Shown: positions 12,546-20,012 of the stretch, one piece after another
How the letters are laid out: every line of letters begins with the position of its first letter
Position numbering within the stretch: position 1 is the first letter of the stretch
NCBI RefSeq assembly: GCF_035515275.1
Contig: NZ_DATJBQ010000035.1
Span: 1 to 20,012, forward strand
Direction: 5' to 3'
Source: Pusillimonas sp035515275
GTDB lineage: Bacteria > Pseudomonadota > Gammaproteobacteria > Burkholderiales > Burkholderiaceae_B
Length of the DNA stretch: 20,012 bases
Notes under the pieces: model-generated
The model's database searches: none
Told to the model about the DNA's origin: nothing
What the model saw: the letters and a program-made list of their open reading frames with translations, nothing else
Program-made: the position numbers and the translations under genes

Positions 12546-14212
12546 GCAGCGACCAAGACCGCTCTACTCACGAGCCCGCTGATGAGCACACCGGCCCCAG
12601 TTTGCGGCCGTCTGCACCGCTGGTTCAGGCCCCACGGCCGACACGTATTTCCTGGATCTGGCTGGTACCCCTGGTGGCGGTGCTGGTGGGGGCCTCGCTG
12701 CTGGTGCGCGACTGGCTCAGCGTAGGCCCCGTGGTGACCATCAGTTTTGAGTCGGCCGAGGGACTGGAAGTAGGCCAAACCAAAGTGCGCTACAAAGACG
12801 TGGTAGTGGGCGTTGTCAAAGGCATGAGCATCTCTGATGACCGAACCACGGTTTTGGTCAAGGCCCAGCTCAATCGGGAGGGCGCACGCTATTACACCCA
12901 AAAGGGGGCTCGCTATTGGGTTGTGCGGCCACGCCTGGGGCTTAGCGGCGTAACCGGGCTGGGTACGTTGCTGTCAGGCGCATACATCAGCGTCGATGCG
13001 CCCAAAGAGCTTGACGAGAGCGAGCCGGTCACTTTTTTCAAGGGCCTTGAAACCCCGCCCGAACTGACCTCGGGTCGAGAAGGACGGCGGGTAACACTAA
13101 TAACCAGCGATCTGGGCAGCCTTGAAATCGGCTCGCCCGTGTATTTTCGTCGTATTCGTGTAGGCAGTGTGCTCGGTTACGGTCTTGCCGATAATGGTCG
13201 CAAGGTCAACGTTCAGGCTTTCATCGACGCCCCGTATGACCGTTTCGTTACGTCCGACACCCGGTTCTGGAACATCAGCGGCATCAATCTTTCGTTGGGC
13301 ACTTCGGGCGTCGAGGTCAAGACCGGCTCGCTGGCGTCTATTGTTGCCGGCGGCATTGCCTTTGCCTCGGCCAACCCCTTAAACACCACGCGAGCGCCGG
13401 ACGAAGCCGTGTTTGCCCTGGCTGACAACGAGACCCAGGCCATGGCCGAGCCCGATGGGCCGCCATTCAGGATAGACATGGTGTTCCGACAATCGGTGCG
13501 TGGCCTGTCAGTGGGGGCTCCGGTCGATTTTCGGGGCATGGAGCTGGGCGAAATTTACGATATAGACCTTGAGTTCGACGAAGTAGAAAAACGCTTTCAT
13601 GTGCTCGTCAAGGCGCACTTGTATCCCTTGCGCTTCGGCGGGGCGTACGACCGTCTGTCCGACGAGCAGAAGTCCTTGCCGTATCCCGCCCACGAGTTGC
13701 TCGGCCCGCTGATCAAACATGGTCTGCGGGCGCAGATCAAGGCAGCGAACCTTCTGACGGGGCAGCAATATGTGTCGCTTGAATTCGTACGCGATGCCGA
13801 GCCTGTACAGATCGACGCCGCTGCAAACCCGTTGCTGGTACCCACGGTACCGGGCAGCTTCGATAAACTGCAAGAGCAACTGGGTAATGTCGTGGCCAAA
13901 ATCGACGGCCTGCCGCTTGAAAAAATCGGCCAGGACCTGCAAGGCAGCCTGGCATCCTTGCACCGCGTACTGAACGGCCTGGACGGTCTCGGGCCACAGC
14001 TGGGCGCTACGCTCAAGGCCGCACAGCAGTCGCTGAAACAGATTGAGCAATTATTGGATGACGACGGCCCAATGAACGCGGGCCTGAATGACACCCTGCG
14101 CGAATTGCAAAGCGCGGCCAGGTCTTTGCGCGCCCTGGGCGATTATCTTCAGACCCACCCCTCGTCGCTGCTTCGGGGGCGACCGGCCGATGTCTTGCCG
14201 CCGGCACCCTAG
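12542..14212 (+). CDS. pqiB: PqiB, MCE-domain intermembrane transport protein
   Basis: PqiB proteins form stacked hexameric rings of MCE domains ending in a long needle that spans the periplasm and carries lipids. The 556 residues (E. coli 546) show a cytoplasmic tail, one membrane span (about 37-58), three MCE domains at about 62-112, 181-230 and 308-362 (each with a G-L/S-x-x-G core such as SAEGLEVGQTKVRYKDV), and a C-terminal helical region (about 455-540, rich in Leu, Gln and Asp) that would form the needle. The ATG at 12542 overlaps the pqiA stop by four bases; an in-frame open stretch upstream, inside pqiA, has no similarity. The Pqi system in E. coli responds to superoxide stress; no SoxR/S site was identified here. 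Confidence 0.95.
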   Translation: MSSDQDRSTHEPADEHTGPSLRPSAPLVQAPRPTRISWIWLVPLVAVLVGASLLVRDWLSVGPVVTISFESAEGLEVGQTKVRYKDVVVGVVKGMSISDDRTTVLVKAQLNREGARYYTQKGARYWVVRPRLGLSGVTGLGTLLSGAYISVDAPKELDESEPVTFFKGLETPPELTSGREGRRVTLITSDLGSLEIGSPVYFRRIRVGSVLGYGLADNGRKVNVQAFIDAPYDRFVTSDTRFWNISGINLSLGTSGVEVKTGSLASIVAGGIAFASANPLNTTRAPDEAVFALADNETQAMAEPDGPPFRIDMVFRQSVRGLSVGAPVDFRGMELGEIYDIDLEFDEVEKRFHVLVKAHLYPLRFGGAYDRLSDEQKSLPYPAHELLGPLIKHGLRAQIKAANLLTGQQYVSLEFVRDAEPVQIDAAANPLLVPTVPGSFDKLQEQLGNVVAKIDGLPLEKIGQDLQGSLASLHRVLNGLDGLGPQLGATLKAAQQSLKQIEQLLDDDGPMNAGLNDTLRELQSAARSLRALGDYLQTHPSSLLRGRPADVLPPAP

Positions 14213-14216
14213 GAGG
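14211..14216 (+). promoter_or_regulatory. Strong ribosome binding site of pqiC
   Basis: AGGAGG is a perfect Shine-Dalgarno six bases before the ATG at 14223. It overlaps the last two bases of the pqiB stop codon TAG (14210-14212), so ribosomes finishing pqiB can restart at pqiC. It rules out the longer open frame starting at 14088. Confidence 0.9.
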
Positions 14217-14222
14217 CTGTTC

Positions 14223-14846
14223 ATGAAGCGTTTTTGCCTGTATTTTTGCTTGTTGCCGGTAGCCTTGCTGACAGCATGTGCCAGTGCACCCAAGACTCAG
14301 TACTACACCTTATCTTCGGCCTCAAAACATACACAGGCGTTGGATTCAGCCCCGTTTGCCATCAGTGTGGCGCCGGTGGCCATACCCGAGAAAGTCGATC
14401 GTCCGCAAATCGTGCTTAGCGACGCAGGCGGAACCCAGGTCAATCTGCTGAACAATTCGCAATGGGCAGCTCCGCTGGCTGAAGAGGTGCGCGCGGCCCT
14501 GGCGCTGGATCTGTCGCGTCGTTTGGGGGTTTTAGAGCTTGCACTGCGCGATGCGCCCAAGACGCTTCCGCTTTGGGTCATTCATTTGACGGTTCAGCGA
14601 TTTGATTCCATTTACGGCGATCGGGCCGTGCTCGAAGCCACCTGGCGCCAGACGCCGCGCCATGGCTTGCAGGGCAAGGCCGTGGTCTGCAGTGCTGCGG
14701 TGACGGTTCCCGTCGAGGCGGGGGTGCCGGCGCTGGTGGAAGGGCACCAGCAGGCATTGGCTAGGCTGGCTGCGCTCATGGCCGACACACTAAGCAATAG
14801 GGCCCCAGCCGTGGTAGAGGGCACCGTTCTGAAAGGCTGTGCCTGA
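14223..14846 (+). CDS. pqiC: PqiC, outer-membrane lipoprotein (YmbA family, ABC-type transport auxiliary)
   Basis: PqiC is the lipoprotein partner that is thought to link the PqiB needle to the outer membrane. The 207-residue product begins with a lipoprotein signal peptide: basic MKR, a hydrophobic segment, then the lipobox L-T-A-C with the modified cysteine C19. The mature part starts with ASAPKTQYYTLSSAS, the family's typical YYxL beginning, and fits PF03886 (ABC-type transport auxiliary lipoprotein). The residue after C19 is Ala, not Asp, so the Lol system should carry it to the outer membrane (inference from the +2 rule). It is the third gene of the pqiABC operon. The next gene, dut, converges with it after 11 bases with no visible terminator between. 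Confidence 0.93.
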   Translation: MKRFCLYFCLLPVALLTACASAPKTQYYTLSSASKHTQALDSAPFAISVAPVAIPEKVDRPQIVLSDAGGTQVNLLNNSQWAAPLAEEVRAALALDLSRRLGVLELALRDAPKTLPLWVIHLTVQRFDSIYGDRAVLEATWRQTPRHGLQGKAVVCSAAVTVPVEAGVPALVEGHQQALARLAALMADTLSNRAPAVVEGTVLKGCA

Positions 14847-14857
14847 GCCCCGATAGT

Positions 14858-15319
14858 TCAACTACGGCCAGTGCTGCCGAAACCGCCTTCACCGCGTTCG
14901 GTTTCAATGGAAAACTGTTCGACGTAGTGCAAGCCGACCTGCACCACCGGCTGAAACATCAATTGAGCGATACGTTCGCCCGGTTCGATGATGTAGGGTG
15001 CCTCGCCGTCGTTGGCTAAAATTACGCCGATTTCACCGTGATAGTCGGCATCGATAACGCCGATGCCTTGTGCCACCCTGATTCCATGTTTCAACGACAA
15101 GCCCGAACGCGAGGCCAGAATCGCCACCAGGCCCGGATCCATCATGTTCAATGCCAGGCCGGTCTTGATCAGGGCTCGTGCGCCTGGCTGTAAGGTTACC
15201 GGTGCTTGAATGCAGGCTCGCAGATCCATTGCGGCAGCACCCGCCGTGGCGTAGTCGGGCAAGGGCAGCTCGGTTCCAAGCAGAGGGTTGACGATGCGGG
15301 CTTCAATGCGTCTGAACAC
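14858..15319 (-). CDS. dut: dUTP diphosphatase (dUTPase)
   Basis: dUTPase hydrolyses dUTP to dUMP and pyrophosphate, keeping uracil out of DNA and supplying the thymidylate precursor. The 153 residues match trimeric bacterial dUTPases. All five motifs are visible: AAAMDLRA (28-35), ASRSGLSLKHG (motif two), GVIDADYHGEIGVIL (motif three, with the catalytic Asp), GERIAQLMF (motif four) and RGEGGFGSTG near the end (motif five, which closes over the nucleotide). The start is GTG at 15319-15317, with AAGGA (15327-15331) seven bases upstream; this gives the expected N-terminal length. It follows coaBC after 62 bases on the same strand, an order also seen in other proteobacteria. Confidence 0.97.
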   Translation of the reverse strand: MFRRIEARIVNPLLGTELPLPDYATAGAAAMDLRACIQAPVTLQPGARALIKTGLALNMMDPGLVAILASRSGLSLKHGIRVAQGIGVIDADYHGEIGVILANDGEAPYIIEPGERIAQLMFQPVVQVGLHYVEQFSIETERGEGGFGSTGRS

Positions 15320-15381
15320 AGAATAATCCTTTTGCTAGTAATGGCGGGGAGATACTCGGCCCCAGGCTGTTGAGAAAGCGG

Positions 15382-16584
15382 CTAGGCCTTGCCCGGCAGA
15401 CGCGCGGCAATGGCTTGCACTAGTCGCCGCGCCGCTTCGGTTTTACTTAACATGGGCAGCTCTTCGACCCCTTGGTCATCGAACAACACGAATCGCGTCG
15501 TGTCGCCGCCCATGGATTCCTGAGCCAGATTGCCCACCAGCAGTGGCACGCCTTTACGTAGGCGCTTGGCTTGCGCGTTTTCGTGCAGGCTTTCGGTTTC
15601 GGCTGCAAAACCGACACACCATGGGCCGTCGGGCATGCGCGCCACCGCTGCCAGAATGTCGGGGTTGGGTGCGAATTGAAGCGCCGGAGGTTGGTCGGAG
15701 CTGGTTTTTTTTAGCTTTTGGTCGCTGGCGTTGGTCACATGCCAGTCGGCTACGGCCGCCACTGAAACGAATATATCGGCGTGGTCTACGTTGGCCATGA
15801 CGGCGGCATGCATGTCGGCGGCGCTTTCTACATCCACGCGCAACACCCCGTAAGGCGCGGGCAGGGCGGTCGGACCCGAAATCAACACCACGTGGGCGCC
15901 GGCTTCGGCTGCGGCACGCGCAAGGGCGTAGCCGGTCTTGCCGGATGAGCGGTTGGTGATGACGCGGATGGGGTCGATTTTTTCGGAGGTTGGGCCGGCG
16001 GTGATCACCACGCGGCGGCCCGCCAATGTTTTTTCCTGGCCGAAGGCGATCAGTTCTTGCAGCAACTGGGCCGGTTCCAGCATGCGCCCGTCACCGACCT
16101 CACCGCAGGCTTGTTCGCCGCTGCCGGGCCCCAAAACGTGTACACCGTCGCGGCGTAGTTGCTGTATGTTGCGCTGCGTGGCGGGGTGCTCCCACATTTC
16201 GCGGTTCATGGCCGGGGCCACCAACAAGGGGCAAGCGCCTTTGGCCAGGCACAAGGTTGAAAGCAGGTCGTCGGCCAGGCCATGAGCCAGCTTGGCCAGA
16301 AAGTCGGCGCTGGCGGGCGCGATGACGACCGCCCTTGCGCCACGCGTCAGGTTGATGTGCGCCATGCTGTTGGGTACGCGGTCGTCCCAGGCTTGCGTGT
16401 GCACGGGCCGCCCCGATAATGCCTGCATGGTGGTGGGCGTGATGAAGCGAGTGGCCGCCTCGGTCATGACGACATCGACCGTGGCGCCGTGGTCTTGCAT
16501 GCGTCGCAGCAGTTCAGCGCTTTTATAACAGGCGATGCCGCCGGTAAGCCCCAGTACGAAACGTTGATGGTCAAGGTCAGGCAT
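15382..16584 (-). CDS. coaBC: Bifunctional phosphopantothenoylcysteine decarboxylase/phosphopantothenate-cysteine ligase
   Basis: CoaBC performs two steps of coenzyme A synthesis: joining cysteine to 4'-phosphopantothenate with CTP (CoaB, C-terminal half), then FMN-dependent decarboxylation to 4'-phosphopantetheine (CoaC, N-terminal half). The 400-residue protein has the FMN-binding start VLGLTGGIACYK (10-21), the catalytic His76 (in SMAHINL), the PAMN motif (124-127) and the flap cysteine C160 (ACGEVGDGRM). The CoaB domain starts near 190 with AGPTSEKIDPIRVITNRSSG (196-215), and a lysine-rich KLKK motif at 290-293 binds the nucleotide. AGGGA lies seven bases before the ATG. It follows lspA after 39 bases. 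Confidence 0.97.
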   Translation of the reverse strand: MPDLDHQRFVLGLTGGIACYKSAELLRRMQDHGATVDVVMTEAATRFITPTTMQALSGRPVHTQAWDDRVPNSMAHINLTRGARAVVIAPASADFLAKLAHGLADDLLSTLCLAKGACPLLVAPAMNREMWEHPATQRNIQQLRRDGVHVLGPGSGEQACGEVGDGRMLEPAQLLQELIAFGQEKTLAGRRVVITAGPTSEKIDPIRVITNRSSGKTGYALARAAAEAGAHVVLISGPTALPAPYGVLRVDVESAADMHAAVMANVDHADIFVSVAAVADWHVTNASDQKLKKTSSDQPPALQFAPNPDILAAVARMPDGPWCVGFAAETESLHENAQAKRLRKGVPLLVGNLAQESMGGDTTRFVLFDDQGVEELPMLSKTEAARRLVQAIAARLPGKA

Positions 16585-16623
16585 AGTGGTTCCCTGGCGG
16601 CAAATAGGCGGCGTGGCTGGTTA

Positions 16624-17166
16624 TTACGCCGCAGACCCGGCCCGGCGCCGACGCTCGCGCCGCATGCGCAAAATTTCGTCGAGGATCAGCAGGGCGGCAC
16701 CACAGCTAATGGCAATGTCGGCCACGTTAAAGGCCGGAAAATACCAGTCTTTCCAATAAAACAACAAGAAATCAACTACATGGCCGTGCTGGATGCGGTC
16801 AATGAGATTGCCCGTGGCCCCACCCAGCACGCACGTTAACGACACGCAAAAAAGGGTTTGCCGCGGGTGGCGCCGCAATAGATGCAGTATGAGGCCGATG
16901 GCACCGACTGCAATAAGGGTAAACAACCAACGCTGCCAGCCCTGTTCGGCGGCCAGGAAACTGAAGGCGGCTCCGGGGTTGTACAGCAGCGTGAAATCAA
17001 AAAACGGGAATACTGGCAGCCGTTCAGCGTAGTTCAGCAGGCTGCTGAAATAGCTTTTGGTCAACTGATCAACTACGACGATCAGCAGGGCTCCCGCCAT
17101 CCAGAGCCAGAAGCGCTTCGGGATGAACGGCGCACGGGCGGCCGAAGCGTCCGGCTTATCAGGCAT
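16624..17166 (-). CDS. lspA: Lipoprotein signal peptidase (signal peptidase II)
   Basis: LspA removes the signal peptide from diacylglyceryl-modified prolipoproteins in the inner membrane; PqiC in this window is a likely substrate. The 180 residues show four membrane spans (about 18-36, 78-97, 103-118 and 146-164). Conserved motifs are VVDQLTK (31-37), NPGAAFSF (63-70), GNLIDR (119-124) and FNVADIAI (146-153). The catalytic aspartates, by comparison with D124 and D143 of Pseudomonas aeruginosa LspA, are D132 (HVVDF) and D150. The ATG at 17166-17164 overlaps the end of ileS by eight bases, with GAGGA (17175-17179) eight bases upstream. The ileS-lspA order is widely conserved. Confidence 0.97.
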   Translation of the reverse strand: MPDKPDASAARAPFIPKRFWLWMAGALLIVVVDQLTKSYFSSLLNYAERLPVFPFFDFTLLYNPGAAFSFLAAEQGWQRWLFTLIAVGAIGLILHLLRRHPRQTLFCVSLTCVLGGATGNLIDRIQHGHVVDFLLFYWKDWYFPAFNVADIAISCGAALLILDEILRMRRERRRRAGSAA

Positions 17167-19993
17167 GGCGACGTTCCTCGCCCGTTGAGAACAGGTTGCT
17201 GACGCAACGCCCGCACAAAGAGGGGTGCTGTTCGTCGTGCCCTACGTCTGGGCGATGGTGCCAGCAGCGTTCGCACTTGGCGTGCTCGGTGGCTTTAACT
17301 TCGATGCGCAGTTCGCCAGCCGAGCGATGGGCCTGAGCGCGAGAAACGATCATCACGAAGCGCAGGTCGTCGAGCAGCGAGGCCAGCAGCTCGTAGTCGT
17401 CGCCATCGGCGTACAGGTCGAGTTCGGCGTCAAGCGATGAGCCGATGTGCCCCGCAGCGCGCACTTCTTCGATCCTACGCATGGCGTCGGCTCGAATGGC
17501 GCGCAGGCGGCTCCATTTGGCTGTCAGCGAGTCGGCGTCGACTTGAGCTGGCAGGGCATGGAACAGTTCGGTAAAGATGGTGTTCGGGCGGCCGGCGTGC
17601 AGGTCTTTCCAGGCCTCTTCGGCAGTAAACGACAAAATGGGCGCCATGAGCTTGAGCAGCGCATGGGTGATATGAAACAGCGCCGTTTGGGCCGAGCGGC
17701 GAGCCAGGCTGTTTTGCCCGGTCGTGTAGAGGCGGTCTTTTAAAACGTCAAGATAGAATGCGCCCAGGTCTTCGGAGCAGAAAATCTGTAGACGCGCGAC
17801 CGCTGGGTGAAACTCGTAGCGCTTGTAGTTTTCAAGCGTTTCGCTTTGCATGGCGGCGGTCATGGCCAGCGCATAGCGGTCGATCTCGAACATCGAGTCC
17901 AGTTCAACGGCGTCGCGGGCATGGTCGAAATCGCTAAGGTTACCCAGCAAGAATTTGAGCGTATTGCGGATGCGGCGATAGCCCTCGACCACGCGCTTCA
18001 GGATCTCGTCTGAAATAGAAAGTTCACCCGAGTAATCGGTAGATGCAGTCCAGAGGCGAAGAATCTCGGCACCCAGCGAATCGGACACTTTCTGGGGGGC
18101 CACGACGTTGCCCACCGATTTGCTCATCTTGCGTCCGGCACCATCGACGACGAATCCGTGCGTCAGCAGCGCTTTGTAAGGCGGACGGCCGTACAGCATG
18201 CAACTGGTCAGCAGCGACGAATGGAACCAGCCGCGGTGCTGGTCGGAGCCTTCCAGGTAGAGATCGGCCGGCCATTTAAGCAGGTCGCCATGCGAGCCGT
18301 TGAACTCGTTGTCGGGCCCGCCCAGTACGGTGGCGTGCGTGCTGCCTGAATCGAACCAGACATCGAGCGTATCGCGGTTTTTCTCGTACTGATCAGCCTC
18401 GTCGCCCAGCAGCTCGCGCGGGTCGAGCGATTGCCAGGCCTCGATTCCGCCTTGCTCGACTTTTTGGGCAACCTGCTCAAGCAGCTCGATGGTGCGCGGA
18501 TGCAGCTCGCCGGTTTCTTTGTGTACGAAAAAAGCCATGGGTACGCCCCACTGCCTTTGACGCGAAAGAGTCCAGTCGGGGCGGTTGGCGATCATGGCAT
18601 GCAGACGGGCGCGCCCCCAGGCCGGGTAGAACTCGGTCTGCTCGATGCCCTTAAGGGCGGCTTCACGTAAGGTCTTGCCTTCGCTGGGTTGCTTGTCCAT
18701 GCCCGCAAACCATTGGCTGGTTGCGCGGTAAATAATGGGCGTCTTGTGTCGCCAGCAATGCATATAGCTGTGTGCCAGCGTGTCGACGCGCAGCAGGGCG
18801 CCGGCGGCATCAAGCGCTTTGACGATCTCGGGGTTGGCCTTCCAGATGTGTTGGCCGCCGAACAGCGGCAGGGTCGAGGCGTAGACGCCGTCGCCCATGA
18901 CCGGATTGATGATGTCCTCGTCGCGCAGGCCGTGAGCCTTGCACGAGATGAAGTCGTCGACCCCGTATGCAGGAGACGAATGGACGATGCCGGTACCGGC
19001 ATCCAGCGAAACATAATCGGCCAGATAAACCGGCGCGGTGCGCTGGTAGCCGGCGTCGGCCTCGTACAAGGGGTGGCGGAACTCGAGGTTGGCCAGGGCT
19101 GCGCCCTTGGCGGTGGCCACCACCTTGCCTTCCAGCTTCCAGGTTTCAAGGCAGCTCTGGACCAATTCTTTGGCTACCAGCAGCAGCGAACCCGTGGCGC
19201 GGGGTCGGGCCAGGCGAACCAGCGCATAGTCGAGTTCGGGATGTACGTTAAGCGCCTGGTTGGCGGGTAGCGTCCAGGGGGTGGTCGTCCAGATCACAAT
19301 GGCACCGTCGTCGGCTTCGGACAGACCGAAGGCGTGGGCCACTTTTGCGGGGTCGTTGAACTGAAACGCCACATACACGGCCGGGTCTTTCCGGTCGGCG
19401 TATTCGACTTCGGCTTCAGCCAGCGCCGAACCACAGTCAAAACACCAGTTAACGGGCTTGAGACCACGAAACACAAACCCTTTTTCCATGATGCGGGCCA
19501 ACACCCGCAGCTCGTTGGCTTCGGTGGCGTGATTCATGGTCAGGTAGGGGCGGTTCCAGTCACCCAGCACGCCAAGGCGCTTGAAGTCGACCTTTTGGCG
19601 CTCGATCTGTTCCAGTGCATACGCACGGGCCTTGGCCTGCACTTCGGCGACGGGTAGATTCTTGCCGTATTTTTTCTCGATTTGGATTTCGATGGGCATG
19701 CCGTGGCAGTCCCAGCCCGGCACATACTGCGCGTCAAAGCCGGCCATGCTGCGGCTTTTGACGATGATGTCCTTAAGGATCTTGTTGACGGCGTGACCAA
19801 TGTGGATGTCGCCGTTGGCGTAGGGCGGGCCGTCGTGCAGCACGAACTTCGGGCGGCCCTGACCGGCCTTTCGGATCGCCTCGTACACTTTGTTTTCTTC
19901 CCATTCGGCGACCCAGCGCGGCTCTCGCTTGGCAAGGTCTCCCCGCATCGGAAAAGGGGTTTCGGGCAGATTTAAAGTGTTTCTATAGTCCAT
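17159..19993 (-). CDS. ileS: Isoleucine-tRNA ligase
   Basis: IleS charges tRNA-Ile and edits misactivated valine. The 944 residues match the bacterial type with a C-terminal zinc finger (E. coli 938). The class I signatures are HIGH at 64-67 (in ANGDIHIGHAVNK) and KMSKS at 622-626. The GWDCHGMPIE motif follows HIGH, the CP1 editing domain lies roughly at 190-400, and WFDSGSTH precedes KMSKS. Four cysteines, C907, C910, C927 and C930, form the zinc site. The ATG at 19993-19991 gives the expected MDYRNTLNLPETPFPMRG start; there is no strong Shine-Dalgarno. Translation may be coupled to the upstream frame, which ends 11 bases inside ileS. Confidence 0.99.
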   Translation of the reverse strand: MDYRNTLNLPETPFPMRGDLAKREPRWVAEWEENKVYEAIRKAGQGRPKFVLHDGPPYANGDIHIGHAVNKILKDIIVKSRSMAGFDAQYVPGWDCHGMPIEIQIEKKYGKNLPVAEVQAKARAYALEQIERQKVDFKRLGVLGDWNRPYLTMNHATEANELRVLARIMEKGFVFRGLKPVNWCFDCGSALAEAEVEYADRKDPAVYVAFQFNDPAKVAHAFGLSEADDGAIVIWTTTPWTLPANQALNVHPELDYALVRLARPRATGSLLLVAKELVQSCLETWKLEGKVVATAKGAALANLEFRHPLYEADAGYQRTAPVYLADYVSLDAGTGIVHSSPAYGVDDFISCKAHGLRDEDIINPVMGDGVYASTLPLFGGQHIWKANPEIVKALDAAGALLRVDTLAHSYMHCWRHKTPIIYRATSQWFAGMDKQPSEGKTLREAALKGIEQTEFYPAWGRARLHAMIANRPDWTLSRQRQWGVPMAFFVHKETGELHPRTIELLEQVAQKVEQGGIEAWQSLDPRELLGDEADQYEKNRDTLDVWFDSGSTHATVLGGPDNEFNGSHGDLLKWPADLYLEGSDQHRGWFHSSLLTSCMLYGRPPYKALLTHGFVVDGAGRKMSKSVGNVVAPQKVSDSLGAEILRLWTASTDYSGELSISDEILKRVVEGYRRIRNTLKFLLGNLSDFDHARDAVELDSMFEIDRYALAMTAAMQSETLENYKRYEFHPAVARLQIFCSEDLGAFYLDVLKDRLYTTGQNSLARRSAQTALFHITHALLKLMAPILSFTAEEAWKDLHAGRPNTIFTELFHALPAQVDADSLTAKWSRLRAIRADAMRRIEEVRAAGHIGSSLDAELDLYADGDDYELLASLLDDLRFVMIVSRAQAHRSAGELRIEVKATEHAKCERCWHHRPDVGHDEQHPSLCGRCVSNLFSTGEERRHA

Positions 19994-20012
19994 GGAGCGC
20001 GAAATAATCTCG
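19983..20012 (-). CDS. ribF: Probable riboflavin kinase/FAD synthetase, last codons (cut by window edge)
   Basis: Nine codons and a TAG stop (19985-19983) can be read on the minus strand: RDYFALHGL. An A/R-R/D-x-Y/F-F ending is common in RibF proteins, and ribF-ileS-lspA is a widely conserved order. The frame would overlap the start of ileS by 11 bases. RibF makes FMN and FAD from riboflavin; FMN is the cofactor of CoaBC in the same cluster. Only context and a short tail support the call. Another reading is that the upstream gene ends outside the window. Confidence 0.45.
   Translation of the reverse strand, partial: RDYFALHGL

Noticed and set aside
9985..20012. Possible new defence, mobile or biosynthetic system in the right half
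   Set aside because: Every gene from clpA to ileS is a full-length, familiar core gene with intact key residues, and no integrase, transposase, tRNA boundary or composition shift was seen.

Overview
The window looks like core chromosome of a beta-proteobacterium, most likely order Burkholderiales, family Alcaligenaceae (relatives of Bordetella, Pusillimonas and Advenella). That placement is inferred from the protein sequences and from two gene blocks: exbB-exbD-lpxK-Trm112-kdsB-adk, and ribF-ileS-lspA-coaBC-dut. Coding DNA is GC-rich. Almost every gene is a full-length member of a known family. I see no tRNA, rRNA, insertion sequence, prophage, CRISPR array or toxin-antitoxin module, and no convincing new multi-gene system.

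Layout. (1) 1-3264, minus strand: a tightly packed operon with an ExbB/ExbD-type proton-motive pair, LpxK (lipid A 4'-kinase), a small Trm112-type protein, KdsB (CMP-KDO synthetase) and the first codons of adenylate kinase. Four of its five complete genes start with GTG or TTG, and two junctions are stop/start overlaps. (2) 3265-3870: a 606-base divergent intergenic region with a hairpin-plus-U-tract in the exbB leader, a three-site DnaA-box cluster, an A/T-rich block and a likely xseA promoter. (3) 3871-7102, plus strand: xseA, sodB, and a beta-ketoadipyl-CoA thiolase (pcaF type), closed by a bidirectional terminator. (4) 7235-8030, minus strand: a cold-shock protein followed by a secreted DUF192 protein; the cold-shock gene's terminator lies inside the first codons of the DUF192 gene. 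(5) 8214-14846, plus strand: clpS and clpA (adaptor and unfoldase of the ClpAP protease), then pqiA-pqiB-pqiC (inter-membrane lipid transport/envelope stress). A perfect 21-bp inverted repeat separates clpS from clpA. (6) 14858-20012, minus strand: ribF (last codons), ileS, lspA, coaBC and dut, in transcription order from right to left.

The genes serve envelope building (lpxK, kdsB, exbBD, pqiABC, lspA), protein quality control and stress (clpS, clpA, csp, sodB), nucleotide and DNA upkeep (xseA, dut, adk), and basic metabolism (coaBC, ileS, pcaF). The points that deserve a second look are non-coding: the DnaA-box cluster, the C8 tract between the Shine-Dalgarno and start of the Trm112 gene, the terminator inside a coding sequence, the clpS-clpA hairpin, and the palindrome before sodB. 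All coordinates and motifs were read by eye; no alignment or database search was run.
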